A stretch of 64,000 bases of DNA from Clostridiales bacterium Firm_08. Lineage in GTDB: Bacteria; Bacillota; Clostridia; Oscillospirales; QAKW01. The stretch lies in assembly GCA_001604045.1 (NCBI GenBank), contig LVAN01000013.1:22179-86178 (forward strand), read 5' to 3'. Positions within the stretch are counted from its first letter, which is position 1. Each line of letters begins with the position of its first letter. Made by a program: the position numbers and the translations under genes. A model generated the notes under the pieces. It did not search any database and was not told the DNA's origin. It was given only the letters and a program-made list of their open reading frames with translations. Positions 9,752-18,678 of this stretch are shown in pieces.

Positions 9752-9797
9752 AAAATAAAAAGCAGGCGTGTCAAAGAGGTTCTTTGACACGCCTGCT
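9752..9797 (-). terminator. Terminator of the SDR gene, built from a recurring palindrome
   Basis: On the minus strand the hairpin has arms AGCAGGCGTGTCAAAGA and complement with loop ACC, followed by a T-rich tract. The 27-nt core (arm GCGTGTCAAAGA, loop ACC) is identical to the left-end hairpin of the element at 26945 and nearly identical to that at 50876, so it belongs to a repeat family. Confidence 0.8.
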
Positions 9798-9806
9798 GAT
9801 CACCGT

Positions 9807-10574
9807 TTATTTTTCCGGGATGATAGGATAAAGCTGGATCATATTGCCGCCGTCCACCACAAGTTCCGCGCCGGTCGTGTTGCGGCTCTGATCGGAGCCG
9901 AGATACCACGCGGCGTTGGCGATGTCCTCGAAAGAGGCGATGTCCCCGAGGGGCGTGAAGTTGGAGGGAGCGTTGCGGCAGTCGTTATAATTGTTTTCCC
10001 ACCGCTCGGTCTTGATCATACCGGGCAGTACGCAGTTGGAGCGGATGTTGTATTTCCCGAGGTCCAGCGCCAGCGCGCGGCTCATCGCCAGCATGCCGCC
10101 CTTGGAGGCGGAATACGCGCAGCGGGAGGGGATGGCGCGGTAAGCGGTATTGGAATTGATGAACACGACGGCGCCGCCGCCCTTTTCCTTCATTTGAAGC
10201 GCCGCCGCGCGCGCCAGCATAAAGTTCCAGCCGACGTTGGTGTTGATGACATCCATAAAATCTTTGATATCGACGGTAAGGGTATCCTGCCGGATGCCGA
10301 GGTTGGCGGCGTTGCAGACCAGTGTGTCCAGCAGGTAGCCGTTTGCCCGGATATCCTCAAATACCGTCTTGACATCGCCTTCGTCAAACGCCGACAGAGC
10401 GTAGCCTTTGGCAAAACGACCCGTTATCGCGGTGATCTTTTCCGCCGCCGCCTGCGCCGACTCCGCGTGTCTGCTGGTAATGAAAACATCATACCCTTCT
10501 TCCGCAAAACGCTTTGCGATCGCAAATCCCGTTGTGTTTTCCCTGGCGCCCGTAACAAGTACGCTCTTTTTCAT
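9807..10574 (-). CDS. Short-chain dehydrogenase/reductase
   Basis: A 255-aa classical SDR with a Rossmann fold. The N-terminal cofactor motif is VTGARENTTGFAIA (a TG-x-type glycine motif). The NAG-like segment is CNAANLG. The catalytic Ser lies in INSNTAY and the Y-x3-K pair in YSASK. A C-terminal ATGAELVVDGG strand is typical. These enzymes oxidise or reduce hydroxyl/keto groups with NAD(P)H; the substrate is unknown. It stands alone, divergent from the PP2C gene, with SD AAAGGA. Confidence 0.85.
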   Translation of the reverse strand: MKKSVLVTGARENTTGFAIAKRFAEEGYDVFITSRHAESAQAAAEKITAITGRFAKGYALSAFDEGDVKTVFEDIRANGYLLDTLVCNAANLGIRQDTLTVDIKDFMDVINTNVGWNFMLARAAALQMKEKGGGAVVFINSNTAYRAIPSRCAYSASKGGMLAMSRALALDLGKYNIRSNCVLPGMIKTERWENNYNDCRNAPSNFTPLGDIASFEDIANAAWYLGSDQSRNTTGAELVVDGGNMIQLYPIIPEK

Positions 10575-10671
10575 AGTATGATCGTCCTTTCTGTTGTTGT
10601 GTCTTCATTATAACGTCCCCGGCGCGCGGAAAATAAAGGTTTTTTGCTTGTTTTTAAGATTTTTGTTTCGG

Positions 10672-10700
10672 TTGACGGATCGCCGCCCGTTTGGTATAAT
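10672..10700 (+). promoter_or_regulatory. Sigma-70 type promoter for the PP2C-like gene
   Basis: TTGACG (10672-10677), a 17-nt spacer and TATAAT (10695-10700). The SD GGGGGG lies just before the ATG at 10730. Confidence 0.8.
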
Positions 10701-10729
10701 TAAACCGGAACAAAAAAGGGGGGACGGCT

Positions 10730-11548
10730 ATGATCCGTGTGGAAGAAAAACAGTTGATCGGCAAACGGCCCGATCAGCGGCTGTGCGAGGACGGCATTTT
10801 TGTCGGCGAGCATTTCGCCGCCGTCGTGGACGGCGTGACAAGTAAAGGCGTGCGCCGCTGGCGGGACGGGCTGTCCGGCGGAGGGCTTGCCAAAGAGATC
10901 GTTCTGGAAACGCTCGCCGCGATGCCCGCTGACGTGTCCTGCGAAACGTTTTTCGACAAATTGGACAAAGCGCTTCGCGACGCCTGCGGGGATATCATAT
11001 CGGAAAATGAGCCGCAGGAGCGGCCCCGCGCCTGCGTCGCGGCGTATAGCCGGTACCACCGGGAGATCTGGCTGCTCGGGGACTGCGCGTTCATGGTCAA
11101 CGGCCGCCTGTTCACCAATGGCAAACCGATCGACGACATCTTGTCCGGCCTTCGGGCGATGGTCATCGAGGAAGCGCTCAAAAAGGGGATGACCGAACAG
11201 GAGATCGCGGCGAACGACGTCGGCCGGGCGGCGATCGCGCCCTTTTTCAGAACGCAGTTTTCCTTTGAAAACGATCCGCGTTCTTATTTCGGCTACGGCG
11301 TGCTCAACGGACAGGGGGTCGCGCACGATCTGATCATCCGCCATGCTGTCGCCCCGGGCGATACCGTCGTGCTGGCAAGCGACGGGTATCCGGTGCTTTG
11401 CGACACCCTCGCCGAAAGCGAGGCCAGACTTGCCGAACTTCTCGCGAAGGATCCGCTTTGTTTCCGCGCTAACCGCACGAGCAAGGGTGTTCTGCCCGGC
11501 AACCGCTCTTTTGACGACCGGGCGTATCTGAAGTTTGTTGTGGAATGA
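10730..11548 (+). CDS. PP2C-like serine/threonine phosphatase domain protein
   Basis: A 272-aa cytoplasmic protein with the ordered motifs of the PPM/PP2C fold in divergent form: RPDQRLCEDG, AAVVDGVTS (metal-binding Asp), LGDCAF (for the usual GDS), LASDGY (for SDG) and a C-terminal DDRAYL in place of DN-x-T. The metal-ligand aspartates appear conserved, so activity is plausible. No kinase gene is adjacent. It could act on a phosphoprotein or a small molecule; the target is unknown. It has its own promoter and a bidirectional terminator. Confidence 0.7.
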   Translation: MIRVEEKQLIGKRPDQRLCEDGIFVGEHFAAVVDGVTSKGVRRWRDGLSGGGLAKEIVLETLAAMPADVSCETFFDKLDKALRDACGDIISENEPQERPRACVAAYSRYHREIWLLGDCAFMVNGRLFTNGKPIDDILSGLRAMVIEEALKKGMTEQEIAANDVGRAAIAPFFRTQFSFENDPRSYFGYGVLNGQGVAHDLIIRHAVAPGDTVVLASDGYPVLCDTLAESEARLAELLAKDPLCFRANRTSKGVLPGNRSFDDRAYLKFVVE

Positions 11549-11562
11549 TTTTCAGGAAGAAC

Positions 11563-11589
11563 AGCCCCGCAAGCGTCGCTTGCGGGGCT
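11563..11589. terminator. Bidirectional terminator between PP2C and SGNH genes
   Basis: A perfect 13-bp stem (AGCCCCGCAAGCG and complement, one-base loop) lies between the converging genes at 11548 and 11607. Confidence 0.7.
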
Positions 11590-11606
11590 TTGCGTTTTCC
11601 GGAGGG

Positions 11607-12968
11607 TTATTTCCAGCCTGTCGCTTTGCTGATCGCGGTCTGCAGCGTTTTCGCCCAGACCTTGTGCCCGGTGATATTGGGATGCCCCAGCGCCTTTTGT
11701 TCGGCGGTGAGTTTTTCGATCTGCACATAAGTCACGTTGTTCATCGAGGCGGCCAGCGTCTTGTAAACGCCCGAATAGTCCGGCGTGTGCGGGTTGAACA
11801 GCAGAAAGATCTGCGCCTTGGGGTATGCCTTGCGGACCTCCGCCAAAAACGCGCCCATCGTCTCTTTCATCTCCGCCTCGGAGACGCCCACCGTGGCGTC
11901 GTTGCCGCCGGCGTTGATGACGACGACGTCCGGCTGGTATTTGGAATAGTCCCATTTGAGGGAGGAATTGTAGATATCGGCGTAGCGGAACATCTGGGGG
12001 ATCGTCTTATTCGAATCGCCGCCGTTGTTGCGGACGATGCCGCGCCCGGACACCGCGACGACCTGCATTTCGGCGTCAAACGCCTCCGCTGTCAGCGCGG
12101 CGAAGGTGACGGTACCGTCCTCGGTCAGCGTGCTCCACTTCGCGGTGGAGGCGTTCGCGATCGCGCCGTAGCCGACGGTCAGCGAGTCGCCGATGAACTC
12201 TATTTTCCGCATTTTCGCGGCGGGCGGCGTCAGTTTTTTGCCGCCTTTCGTCAGCGTCAGCGAATACAGCCCGCAGGATGAGGAGCGCGCGTTGGTCCGC
12301 TTGACGACGCGGATGGTGTGGTCGCCTTTTTTGAGTTTGGACGCGAGCGTGACGGTGGGCATATCATCGGTGATCATAACAGACGTGCCCTTGCCGCCGT
12401 CGACATAGACTTTGATGTACGCCACGTGATCCGCGGCGCTTTCTTTGGAGGCATAATTGTTTTTGGAAACAAAAATGGCTTCCGCGCCTGTGCCGTTGAA
12501 GGAAAACTCAAACCCGGAGGCGGTCATATTGAACCAGTAGGTGTCGTTTTCGACGTAAGTCCGCCCGAACCAGCGCACCTCGCTGCCGAGATCATATTCC
12601 AGTTCGTCCCCCAGCGGCTGCGCCGTTTCTTTTTGTGTCGTTTTCGGAGTCTGCTCGTCGCTTGCGGCGGGATCTTTTTTGTCAGGGACGGACGTATCGG
12701 ACGGCGTTTGCTGTTCCGCCGTTCCGGCGGGCGTTTTGGTATCGCCGGAAGGCGTCTTGCCGGTCGCGCTGTCATCCGACGGCGCGGCCTGTTCCGTCGT
12801 CTGCGCATTTTCCGTTTCCGTCGTCTGCTGCCCGGACTGCTCCGCGCTCTGCGTTTCCGGGACGTTTTTTCGATAGGTGGAGACGAGCTCCTCCTCTTGC
12901 GGCGCGCGGCAAGAGGCAAGCGAAAGGATCAACGCGAGCATCAGCGTCAGCGTTACAAATTGTTTCAT
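11607..12968 (-). CDS. SGNH/GDSL esterase lipoprotein, CE2-like
   Basis: A 453-aa exported lipoprotein: signal ending in the lipobox LASC (C20), then a Ser/Thr/Glu/Gln-rich low-complexity linker (about 25-115). A jelly-roll-like region (about 130-250) precedes the SGNH domain. Catalytic blocks: FIGDSLTVGYG (Ser), GGND block III, and C-terminal ITGHKVW (His). This two-domain order with a short GDSL domain matches carbohydrate esterase family 2, which deacetylates xylan or mannan; that link is family-based inference. It acts on the outer face of the membrane. Confidence 0.8.
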   Translation of the reverse strand: MKQFVTLTLMLALILSLASCRAPQEEELVSTYRKNVPETQSAEQSGQQTTETENAQTTEQAAPSDDSATGKTPSGDTKTPAGTAEQQTPSDTSVPDKKDPAASDEQTPKTTQKETAQPLGDELEYDLGSEVRWFGRTYVENDTYWFNMTASGFEFSFNGTGAEAIFVSKNNYASKESAADHVAYIKVYVDGGKGTSVMITDDMPTVTLASKLKKGDHTIRVVKRTNARSSSCGLYSLTLTKGGKKLTPPAAKMRKIEFIGDSLTVGYGAIANASTAKWSTLTEDGTVTFAALTAEAFDAEMQVVAVSGRGIVRNNGGDSNKTIPQMFRYADIYNSSLKWDYSKYQPDVVVINAGGNDATVGVSEAEMKETMGAFLAEVRKAYPKAQIFLLFNPHTPDYSGVYKTLAASMNNVTYVQIEKLTAEQKALGHPNITGHKVWAKTLQTAISKATGWK

Positions 12969-13036
12969 AAGATCTCCTTCCTGTCAGACTTCAGACAGAG
13001 AAATGAAAAGATGATAAACCATACTATTCTAAAATA

Positions 13037-13065
13037 ATTATATACCTTTTCGTTACAATTGTCAA
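13037..13065 (-). promoter_or_regulatory. Promoter of the SGNH lipoprotein
   Basis: On the minus strand TTGACA, a 17-nt spacer and TATAAT: a consensus sigma-70 type promoter about 70 nt upstream of the start, with SD AAGGAG. Confidence 0.85.
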
Positions 13066-13070
13066 AGGCA

Positions 13071-13108
13071 AAAATAAAAGGAACCGAAGGCACAAAGCCT
13101 TCGGTTCC
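13071..13108 (-). terminator. Terminator of pnp
   Basis: Hairpin with 12-bp arms (GGAACCGAAGGC and complement) followed on the minus strand by TTTTATTTT. Confidence 0.88.
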
Positions 13109-13119
13109 TTTTCTCTCTT

Positions 13120-15234
13120 TTATTTATCCTGTTTTTTCTGCATATCCAGCAGGGCGTCTTTGCGGGAGAAGTTGTAGCGGCCTTTGCTGTCGATCTCCAT
13201 AAATTTGACCATGATCTCGTCGCCTTCGGTCAAAAGATCTTCCACGCGCTCGACGCGCTTGGTGTCCAGTTTGGAGATATGCACCAGACCCTGTTTTCCG
13301 GGCGCGATCTCGACGAACGCGCCGATCTCGATGATCTTGACGACCTTGGCGCGGTAGATCTCGCCGGGGACCGGTTCGAACACTATGCCCTCGATGATCG
13401 CCTGCGCGGCGTCGGCGGCGGGTTTCTGGGTGGCGGCGATGAACACCGTACCGTCGTCCTCGATGTCGATCTTGGCGCCGGTGTCGGCGACGATCTTTTG
13501 AATGACCTTGCCGCCCGTGCCGATGACCTCGCGGATCTTGTCGGGATCGATCTTCATAATGGTGATCTTGGGCGCGTGCTCTTTGACGTCGTCACGCGGC
13601 TTGTCGATCGCTTTGAGGATGACGTTGTCGATGATATGATACCGCGCGTCGCGGGTCTTGTGGATGGCTTCCGCGATGATCTCGCGGGTAAGTCCGTCCA
13701 CCTTGATGTCCATCTGGATGGCGGTGATGCCCTTTTTGGTGCCGGCGACCTTGAAGTCCATATCGCCGAAAAAGTCCTCGATGCCCTGGATGTCCACCAT
13801 CGTGACGAAGGAGCCGTCCTCTCTCGTGATCAGACCGCAGGAGATACCGGCGACCGGCGCCTTGATGGGAACGCCGGCGTCCATCAGCGCCAGCGTCGAT
13901 CCGCAGACCGAACCTTGCGAGGTGGAGCCGTTGGAGGTCAGCACGTCGCTGACCAGGCGGATGGTGTAGGGGAACTCCTCGCTCGTCGGGATGACGGGCA
14001 GCAGCGCGCGCTCGGCGAGGGCGCCGTGACCGATCTCACGCCGGCCGGGGGAACGCGCCGGGCGCGCCTCGCCGGTGGTGAAACTCGGCATATTGTAGTG
14101 GTGGATGTAGCGTTTGGAGGTTTCGCTGTCGATGCCGTCGAGGATCTGCTCCTCGCTGATCAGACCCAGCGTGGCAACGGTCAGCACCTGCGTTTTGCCG
14201 CGGGCGAACATACCGCTGCCGTGCGCGGTGGGCAGGATATCCGCCTCGGCGTAGAGTTCCCGCATATCGTCAAGACCTCTGCCGTCAACGCGCTTGCCCT
14301 CTTCCGAGATCCAGGCGCGCACCGTCATCTTTTGAAGTTTGTACATACATTCGTCGATCATCGCGCCCGCTTCGGGGCACTTCTCGTCGAACTCGGCGTG
14401 GACTTTCTTGTAAAGCGCGGCGATGTTCGCGTCTCTCGTGACCTTGTTCGCGTCGTCCAGCGCCGCTTTGAGATCGGTCTCGATGAACGCCTTGATCTCC
14501 TCATAGAGATCGTGATCGACGGCGCAGGAGGTAAAGGTGAATTTCTCTTTGCCGATCTCGGCGACGATGCCGTTGATGAACTCCACGAGTTTGACGTTTT
14601 CCGCGTGACCGGCCATAATGCCCTCGATCATCACGTCCTCGTCGACTTCCTTCGCGCCCGCCTCGATCATCGTGACCTTGGAAGCGGTGGAGGCGACGGT
14701 GACCGCCATCTCGGATACGGCGCGCTGTTCGGCGGTGGGATTAAAGACGTACTTGCCGTCTATCAGGCCGACGCTGACGCCGGCGATGGGGCCGCCGAAC
14801 GGGATGTCGGAAATGGACAGCGCGATGGAGGCGCCGATCATGCCGACGATCTCGGGGATGGAATCCTCATCCACGCTCATAATGGTGAGGGCGACGTTGA
14901 CGTCGTTTCTCATATCCTTGGGGAAAAGCGGGCGGATGGAACGGTCGATGACACGGCCGCTCAGCACCGCTTTCTCGCTCGGTCTGCCCTCTCTCCTGAG
15001 AAAGCCGCCGGGGATCTTGCCCGCGGCGTACATCCGCTCCTCAAAGTCCACGCTGAGCGGGAAAAAGTCGATGCCCTCTCTGGGCTTGGCGGACGCCGTC
15101 GCGGTGGCGAGCACCACGGTGTTGCCGTACCGCACCAGGGCGGATCCGCCGGCAAGCTGCGCGTACTTGCCGGTCTCCACGGTCAGTGTCCTGCCGGCAA
15201 GTTCTGTTTCGAACTTTTTGTAGTTCTCGTACAT
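13120..15234 (-). CDS. pnp: Polyribonucleotide nucleotidyltransferase (PNPase)
   Basis: A 704-aa phosphorolytic 3'-5' exoribonuclease of mRNA decay. Two RNase PH domains (the first with GGFLRREGRPSEKAVL, the second with ARPARSPGRREIGHGALAER) flank a helical linker. They are followed by a KH domain (IREVIGTGGKVIQKI) and a C-terminal S1 domain (GAFVEIAPGKQGLVHIS). A longer open frame exists, but I chose the ATG at 15232-15234 because of the AGGAGG SD 6-8 nt upstream and the conserved opening YENYKKFETELAGR. It lies downstream of rpsO as in many bacteria. Confidence 0.96.
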   Translation of the reverse strand: MYENYKKFETELAGRTLTVETGKYAQLAGGSALVRYGNTVVLATATASAKPREGIDFFPLSVDFEERMYAAGKIPGGFLRREGRPSEKAVLSGRVIDRSIRPLFPKDMRNDVNVALTIMSVDEDSIPEIVGMIGASIALSISDIPFGGPIAGVSVGLIDGKYVFNPTAEQRAVSEMAVTVASTASKVTMIEAGAKEVDEDVMIEGIMAGHAENVKLVEFINGIVAEIGKEKFTFTSCAVDHDLYEEIKAFIETDLKAALDDANKVTRDANIAALYKKVHAEFDEKCPEAGAMIDECMYKLQKMTVRAWISEEGKRVDGRGLDDMRELYAEADILPTAHGSGMFARGKTQVLTVATLGLISEEQILDGIDSETSKRYIHHYNMPSFTTGEARPARSPGRREIGHGALAERALLPVIPTSEEFPYTIRLVSDVLTSNGSTSQGSVCGSTLALMDAGVPIKAPVAGISCGLITREDGSFVTMVDIQGIEDFFGDMDFKVAGTKKGITAIQMDIKVDGLTREIIAEAIHKTRDARYHIIDNVILKAIDKPRDDVKEHAPKITIMKIDPDKIREVIGTGGKVIQKIVADTGAKIDIEDDGTVFIAATQKPAADAAQAIIEGIVFEPVPGEIYRAKVVKIIEIGAFVEIAPGKQGLVHISKLDTKRVERVEDLLTEGDEIMVKFMEIDSKGRYNFSRKDALLDMQKKQDK

Positions 15235-15266
15235 AAAATTTCCTCCTTTTTGTTTCGGGAGGCAGG

Positions 15267-15326
15267 ATTTTAGCACTTAAATCCGCGCAAAAATCGCGTT
15301 TTTGCGTACATTTAACTGCTAAAAAT
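15267..15326 (-). promoter_or_regulatory. Long stem-loop in the rpsO-pnp leader
   Basis: An outer stem of about 15 bp (ATTTTAGCACTTAAAT at 15267-15282 against 15310-15326, one mismatch) is topped, after a small internal loop, by a perfect 8-bp stem (CGCAAAAA / TTTTTGCG). It lies between the rpsO terminator and the pnp SD. In E. coli a leader stem-loop cut by RNase III mediates pnp autoregulation; the same job here is inference from position and shape. Confidence 0.6.
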
Positions 15327-15354
15327 GCCCGCTTCCCCGTTTTAAAATGTACAA

Positions 15355-15386
15355 TCAGGCACAGAACGGGATCGTTCTGTGCCTGA
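15355..15386 (-). terminator. rpsO terminator/attenuator hairpin
   Basis: A perfect 14-bp stem (TCAGGCACAGAACG and complement, loop of four) lies 9 nt after rpsO. The following T-tract is weak, so read-through into pnp is likely. Confidence 0.7.
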
Positions 15387-15394
15387 GAGCTGCC

Positions 15395-15661
15395 TTATTT
15401 TCTGATGCCGAGTTTTTCGATGATCGCGCGGTAGCGGTTGATGTCCTTCTTGGTCAGATAGTTGAGAAGGTTACGGCGGTTACCGACCATTTTGAGCAGA
15501 CCTCTGCGCGAATGGTGATCGTGCGGGTGCTGTTTGAGATGCTCGGTAAGCTCCGCGATCCGCCTGGTCAGGATCGCGATCTGGACCTCCGGCGAACCGG
15601 TGTCCGTCTCGTGCAGTCTGTTGTCTTCGATGACTTGTTTTTTCGTCTCTTGCGTAATCAT
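15395..15661 (-). CDS. rpsO: 30S ribosomal protein S15
   Basis: An 88-aa protein with the full S15 signature ([13 protein letters not shown], then [19 protein letters not shown] and RRNLLNYL). It binds 16S rRNA early in small-subunit assembly. SD AAAGGTGG precedes the ATG. A strong promoter lies upstream and a hairpin separates it from pnp. Confidence 0.98.
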   Translation of the reverse strand: MITQETKKQVIEDNRLHETDTGSPEVQIAILTRRIAELTEHLKQHPHDHHSRRGLLKMVGNRRNLLNYLTKKDINRYRAIIEKLGIRK

Positions 15662-15752
15662 TTCCTGATTACCACCTTTCTTTTATAATTCGGCCGTATC
15701 ACAGCGGACGGAAGGTGACCCCGATCCCCGTGGTGCGGTCAGATACCGATAT

Positions 15753-15781
15753 ATTATACTATACGATTTTCAAAATGTAAA
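15753..15781 (-). promoter_or_regulatory. rpsO promoter
   Basis: On the minus strand TTTACA, a 17-nt spacer and TATAAT, about 90 nt upstream of rpsO. Confidence 0.75.
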
Positions 15782-15798
15782 GACTTTTTTAAAAAACT

Positions 15799-17157
15799 TT
15801 ATTTTCCGAGTTCACTGATATCCGGTTTGTCCTCTTCGGTGTAGGGCGCGACGTATTCCTGCGGCACCGCCGCGGCAAGATCCAGACGGGTCTCGAAAAG
15901 CGCGCTCGCGTCTTTGCGTCCGTTGCCGCTCAGGCGTACGGTGCGGTCTCTGCCGAGGATGGCGACGCAGCCGTTGCGGATCGCGATATCGTAGGCGTTT
16001 TCCGCGATCAGGGTGGGGGTGTTGAGGAACGGGGTGTCGTCAGCCACGAGACAGCCCGCGGTGTTTTTGCCCCAGCCGAACACCTTGCCGTCCTCCGTCA
16101 TATAAAGCGCGGTGTCGTCGCTCGCGGCGACCTTGCGCGCGTTCTCCCCGATCTTGACGAACTTCGCCGTGCCGTTGGAGGTGCCGTTGCCGCACTGGCC
16201 GTAGTCGGTGCGCCCGCAGGTGTAGACGTCGCCGTTCTGTGCCATCACGACGGTGAAGTAGTTGCCGACGGCCGCGCCGCCGACGCCGCTCATCACTTTG
16301 ATCGGCGCGGAGGAATTGTTCATCGTGCCGTCGCCGAGCTGGGAGTCGCCGTTATCGCCCGCCGCGTACAGATTGCCGTACGTGTCGATAAACATCGCGT
16401 GTGTCGTGCTGCCGATGGCGGCGGTCATATTTTCCCGGATAAAGACCGGCGAGGTCTTGTGGCGGTTGGAGGTGTCGCCGAGTTGTCCGTACTCGTTGAA
16501 CCCAAAGGCGTACAGATCCTTGTTGTTGGTGATATAATACAGAGAATTGCCGCTGCAGTAAAAGTCGGAAACGCCGGTGGCGATGACGCCGCCGTATTTG
16601 CGGGTGTGACTGTCATATTTCATAAAGGGGAACTGCCCTTCCATATACAGTCTGCCGTCCTCGCCGAGATGGATGTCAAGCACGCTCTCGCCGCCCAGCG
16701 TCGCCTGCGCGGCGCGCAGCGTTTTGCCGTAGCGGAAGGTCCATTTCTGCTCCGTCGTATCCGGCGCCGTCTCTACGGTGTCGAAGGAGAACCATTCGTT
16801 CCTGCCGTTGCGGATGGCGAAGGTATCGCCGTACCGCTGTATCTCCACCGGCAGATAATTATACGCTTTCTGCTCCCCGCCGGACGAGAGGACGGAAGTA
16901 TAGGTCGATTTGAGATCATATCCGCCGTTTTTCATCGCCTTGACGCGCTGTCTGGGCAGGATGTAGGAGGTCAGCAGGAGCGCGCCCGCCGCCAGACAGA
17001 GCAGCGTGAGGATAACGGAATTGCGGCGGCGTTTTTTCAGCAGTTTCCAGGTGCGTGAGGTCTTGACACGCTTCAGATTGGCGCTCATAATGAGCGCGCT
17101 GATAAAGAATACGACGGAAAGGATCAGCAAAAACGCCGCGATAATGATCAGGATCAT
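15799..17157 (-). CDS. Membrane-anchored RCC1-repeat protein, second of tandem pair
   Basis: A 452-aa protein with two N-terminal membrane helices (about 2-24 and 48-68), an outward-facing mixed region, and a C-terminal set of RCC1 repeats (LYAFGFNEYGQLGD, LYAAGDNGDSQLGDG, VYTCGRTDYGQCGNG, VFGWGKNTAGCL). RCC1 repeats form beta-propellers that bind protein or nucleotide partners. In bacteria most are uncharacterised surface proteins. It starts 11 nt after the stop of a paralogue, so the pair is one transcription unit. Molecular role unknown. Confidence 0.75.
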   Translation of the reverse strand: MILIIIAAFLLILSVVFFISALIMSANLKRVKTSRTWKLLKKRRRNSVILTLLCLAAGALLLTSYILPRQRVKAMKNGGYDLKSTYTSVLSSGGEQKAYNYLPVEIQRYGDTFAIRNGRNEWFSFDTVETAPDTTEQKWTFRYGKTLRAAQATLGGESVLDIHLGEDGRLYMEGQFPFMKYDSHTRKYGGVIATGVSDFYCSGNSLYYITNNKDLYAFGFNEYGQLGDTSNRHKTSPVFIRENMTAAIGSTTHAMFIDTYGNLYAAGDNGDSQLGDGTMNNSSAPIKVMSGVGGAAVGNYFTVVMAQNGDVYTCGRTDYGQCGNGTSNGTAKFVKIGENARKVAASDDTALYMTEDGKVFGWGKNTAGCLVADDTPFLNTPTLIAENAYDIAIRNGCVAILGRDRTVRLSGNGRKDASALFETRLDLAAAVPQEYVAPYTEEDKPDISELGK

Positions 17158-17168
17158 ACTCTATTGCC

Positions 17169-18524
17169 TCACTTTTTCACGTTGATGTCGGACGTCGGGG
17201 AAAACTCCACCTTGCCCGGCTTTCCGAGCTGTCCGTAAGTGTTGTTGCCGCAGGTATAAAGCTGTCCTTTGGACATCAGCACGAGATGATCATGCGTGGC
17301 GGCGGCGCTGTCGACGCCGCTCATCACCTTCTGCGGCTCGGACTGGTTTTTGGTGTTGCCGATGCCGAGTTGTCCGCAGTGGTTCTGCCCCCAGGCGTAC
17401 AGCGTGTCCTTGTCGTCGATATACCAGCCGAACGCGCCGCCCGCGCCGATCGCTTTGACGCCGGTCGCGACTTCGTAAAAAGAGGAGCCCTTTTGTTTGC
17501 CGGAGACTTTGCGCCCGAGCTGCCCGCAGTTGTTGATGCCGCAGCTTTCCAGGTGGCCGTCCTCTTTGAGGATGAGGGAAAACTCATTGCCCGCGGCGAT
17601 CGCCTTGACGCCCTTCGCGATGATGACGGGCGTGGAGATCTGTGTTTCCGAAGGCCGGGCAAGCGCCCCGGTCTGATTGCTGCCGACGCCGATGACGGTG
17701 CCGTCGGTTTTGAGGATCAGGAGATGGCGGGCGCCCGGCGCCGCGTCTTTGGCGCCGCCGCACAGCCAGAGCGGTTTGTCATTGTTCGCGCTGCTCGCGC
17801 CGCCCATCTGACCGTTGGCGTTGTTGCCCCATACGTACAGATCGCCCGTGGTCTTGATGAATACACCGTAGGTGTCGGTCGCGGCGACCCTGGCGACGTT
17901 TTGCGCGAACTCCGTCTGATTGCCCGCCTCATCCAGTTCGTAGAGTTTGTTGTCCTGTTTGAGAACGTATACTTTTCTGCCGAGCTGCGCCACTTCTTTG
18001 GCGTTGGAGAGCGCCGCGCCCTTATCCTGCTGCGCCAGCGCGAGTTCATTATAGCCCCAGGTGTAGAGATCTCCCGCGGACGTCACGGCATAGGTGGAAT
18101 CCCGGCCGGAAAAGACCGCCGCGAGTTCGCCCTCCACCGTCGCCGGATAGAGCAGCTTGCTCTTGACGCTCGCGCCGATGCTGTTTTCGTAATTGCGGTT
18201 TTCCTGCCACTTGGGCACGCCGTCAATGAAATAGATGACGATCAGCGCGGCCGCGAGGGCCCCGATCAGGATAACGAACAGTTTGCGGGAAAACTTCGGC
18301 AGCGCGTGCACGCCGGAGCGGATGGGGTTGGTCTCCTTGCCGTCCTTGCGGCGGGAGGGCAGGTAGCAGACGAGCAGCATCCCTACCGGGCCGAACAGCA
18401 GACCGAGAAAGCCCCACGCGCCGGAGCGCAGTTTCATCTGCGCGATCCTCGCGCTGAAAAAGGTAAAGAAAACGGCGCAGACCGTCAGGATATATACGGT
18501 GATGATAAAAGGAACTACCGGCAT
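17169..18524 (-). CDS. Membrane-anchored RCC1-repeat protein, first of tandem pair
   Basis: Start chosen at ATG 18522-18524 (SD AGAGGTGAG, good spacing), giving about 451 aa; an upstream in-frame ATG at 18608 has no such site. Two hydrophobic segments near the N-terminus (VPFIITVYILTVCAVFF, then FLGLLFGPVGMLLVCYL) and a third (LFVILIGALAAALIVIYFI) anchor it. RCC1-type repeats follow (LYTWGYNEL, LYVWGNNANGQMGG, SCGINNCGQLG, LYAWGQNHCGQLGIG, LYTCGNNTYGQLG), enough for one beta-propeller. Domain order matches the next gene, so duplication is likely. Function unknown. Confidence 0.75.
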   Translation of the reverse strand: MPVVPFIITVYILTVCAVFFTFFSARIAQMKLRSGAWGFLGLLFGPVGMLLVCYLPSRRKDGKETNPIRSGVHALPKFSRKLFVILIGALAAALIVIYFIDGVPKWQENRNYENSIGASVKSKLLYPATVEGELAAVFSGRDSTYAVTSAGDLYTWGYNELALAQQDKGAALSNAKEVAQLGRKVYVLKQDNKLYELDEAGNQTEFAQNVARVAATDTYGVFIKTTGDLYVWGNNANGQMGGASSANNDKPLWLCGGAKDAAPGARHLLILKTDGTVIGVGSNQTGALARPSETQISTPVIIAKGVKAIAAGNEFSLILKEDGHLESCGINNCGQLGRKVSGKQKGSSFYEVATGVKAIGAGGAFGWYIDDKDTLYAWGQNHCGQLGIGNTKNQSEPQKVMSGVDSAAATHDHLVLMSKGQLYTCGNNTYGQLGKPGKVEFSPTSDINVKK

Positions 18525-18678
18525 AAAAAGGGTCTCACCTCTTTGATGAAAATAGTGACAGGTTCTCAAGGCTCTGCGGCAAAGTATGGCGGAAATTTTA
18601 CCTTTCAAAACCGCCTTGTCTTTATCGCGGGGCAGCCTAACATCACTATCTTACTAAATTTTTCCGAAAAAAGCAACC

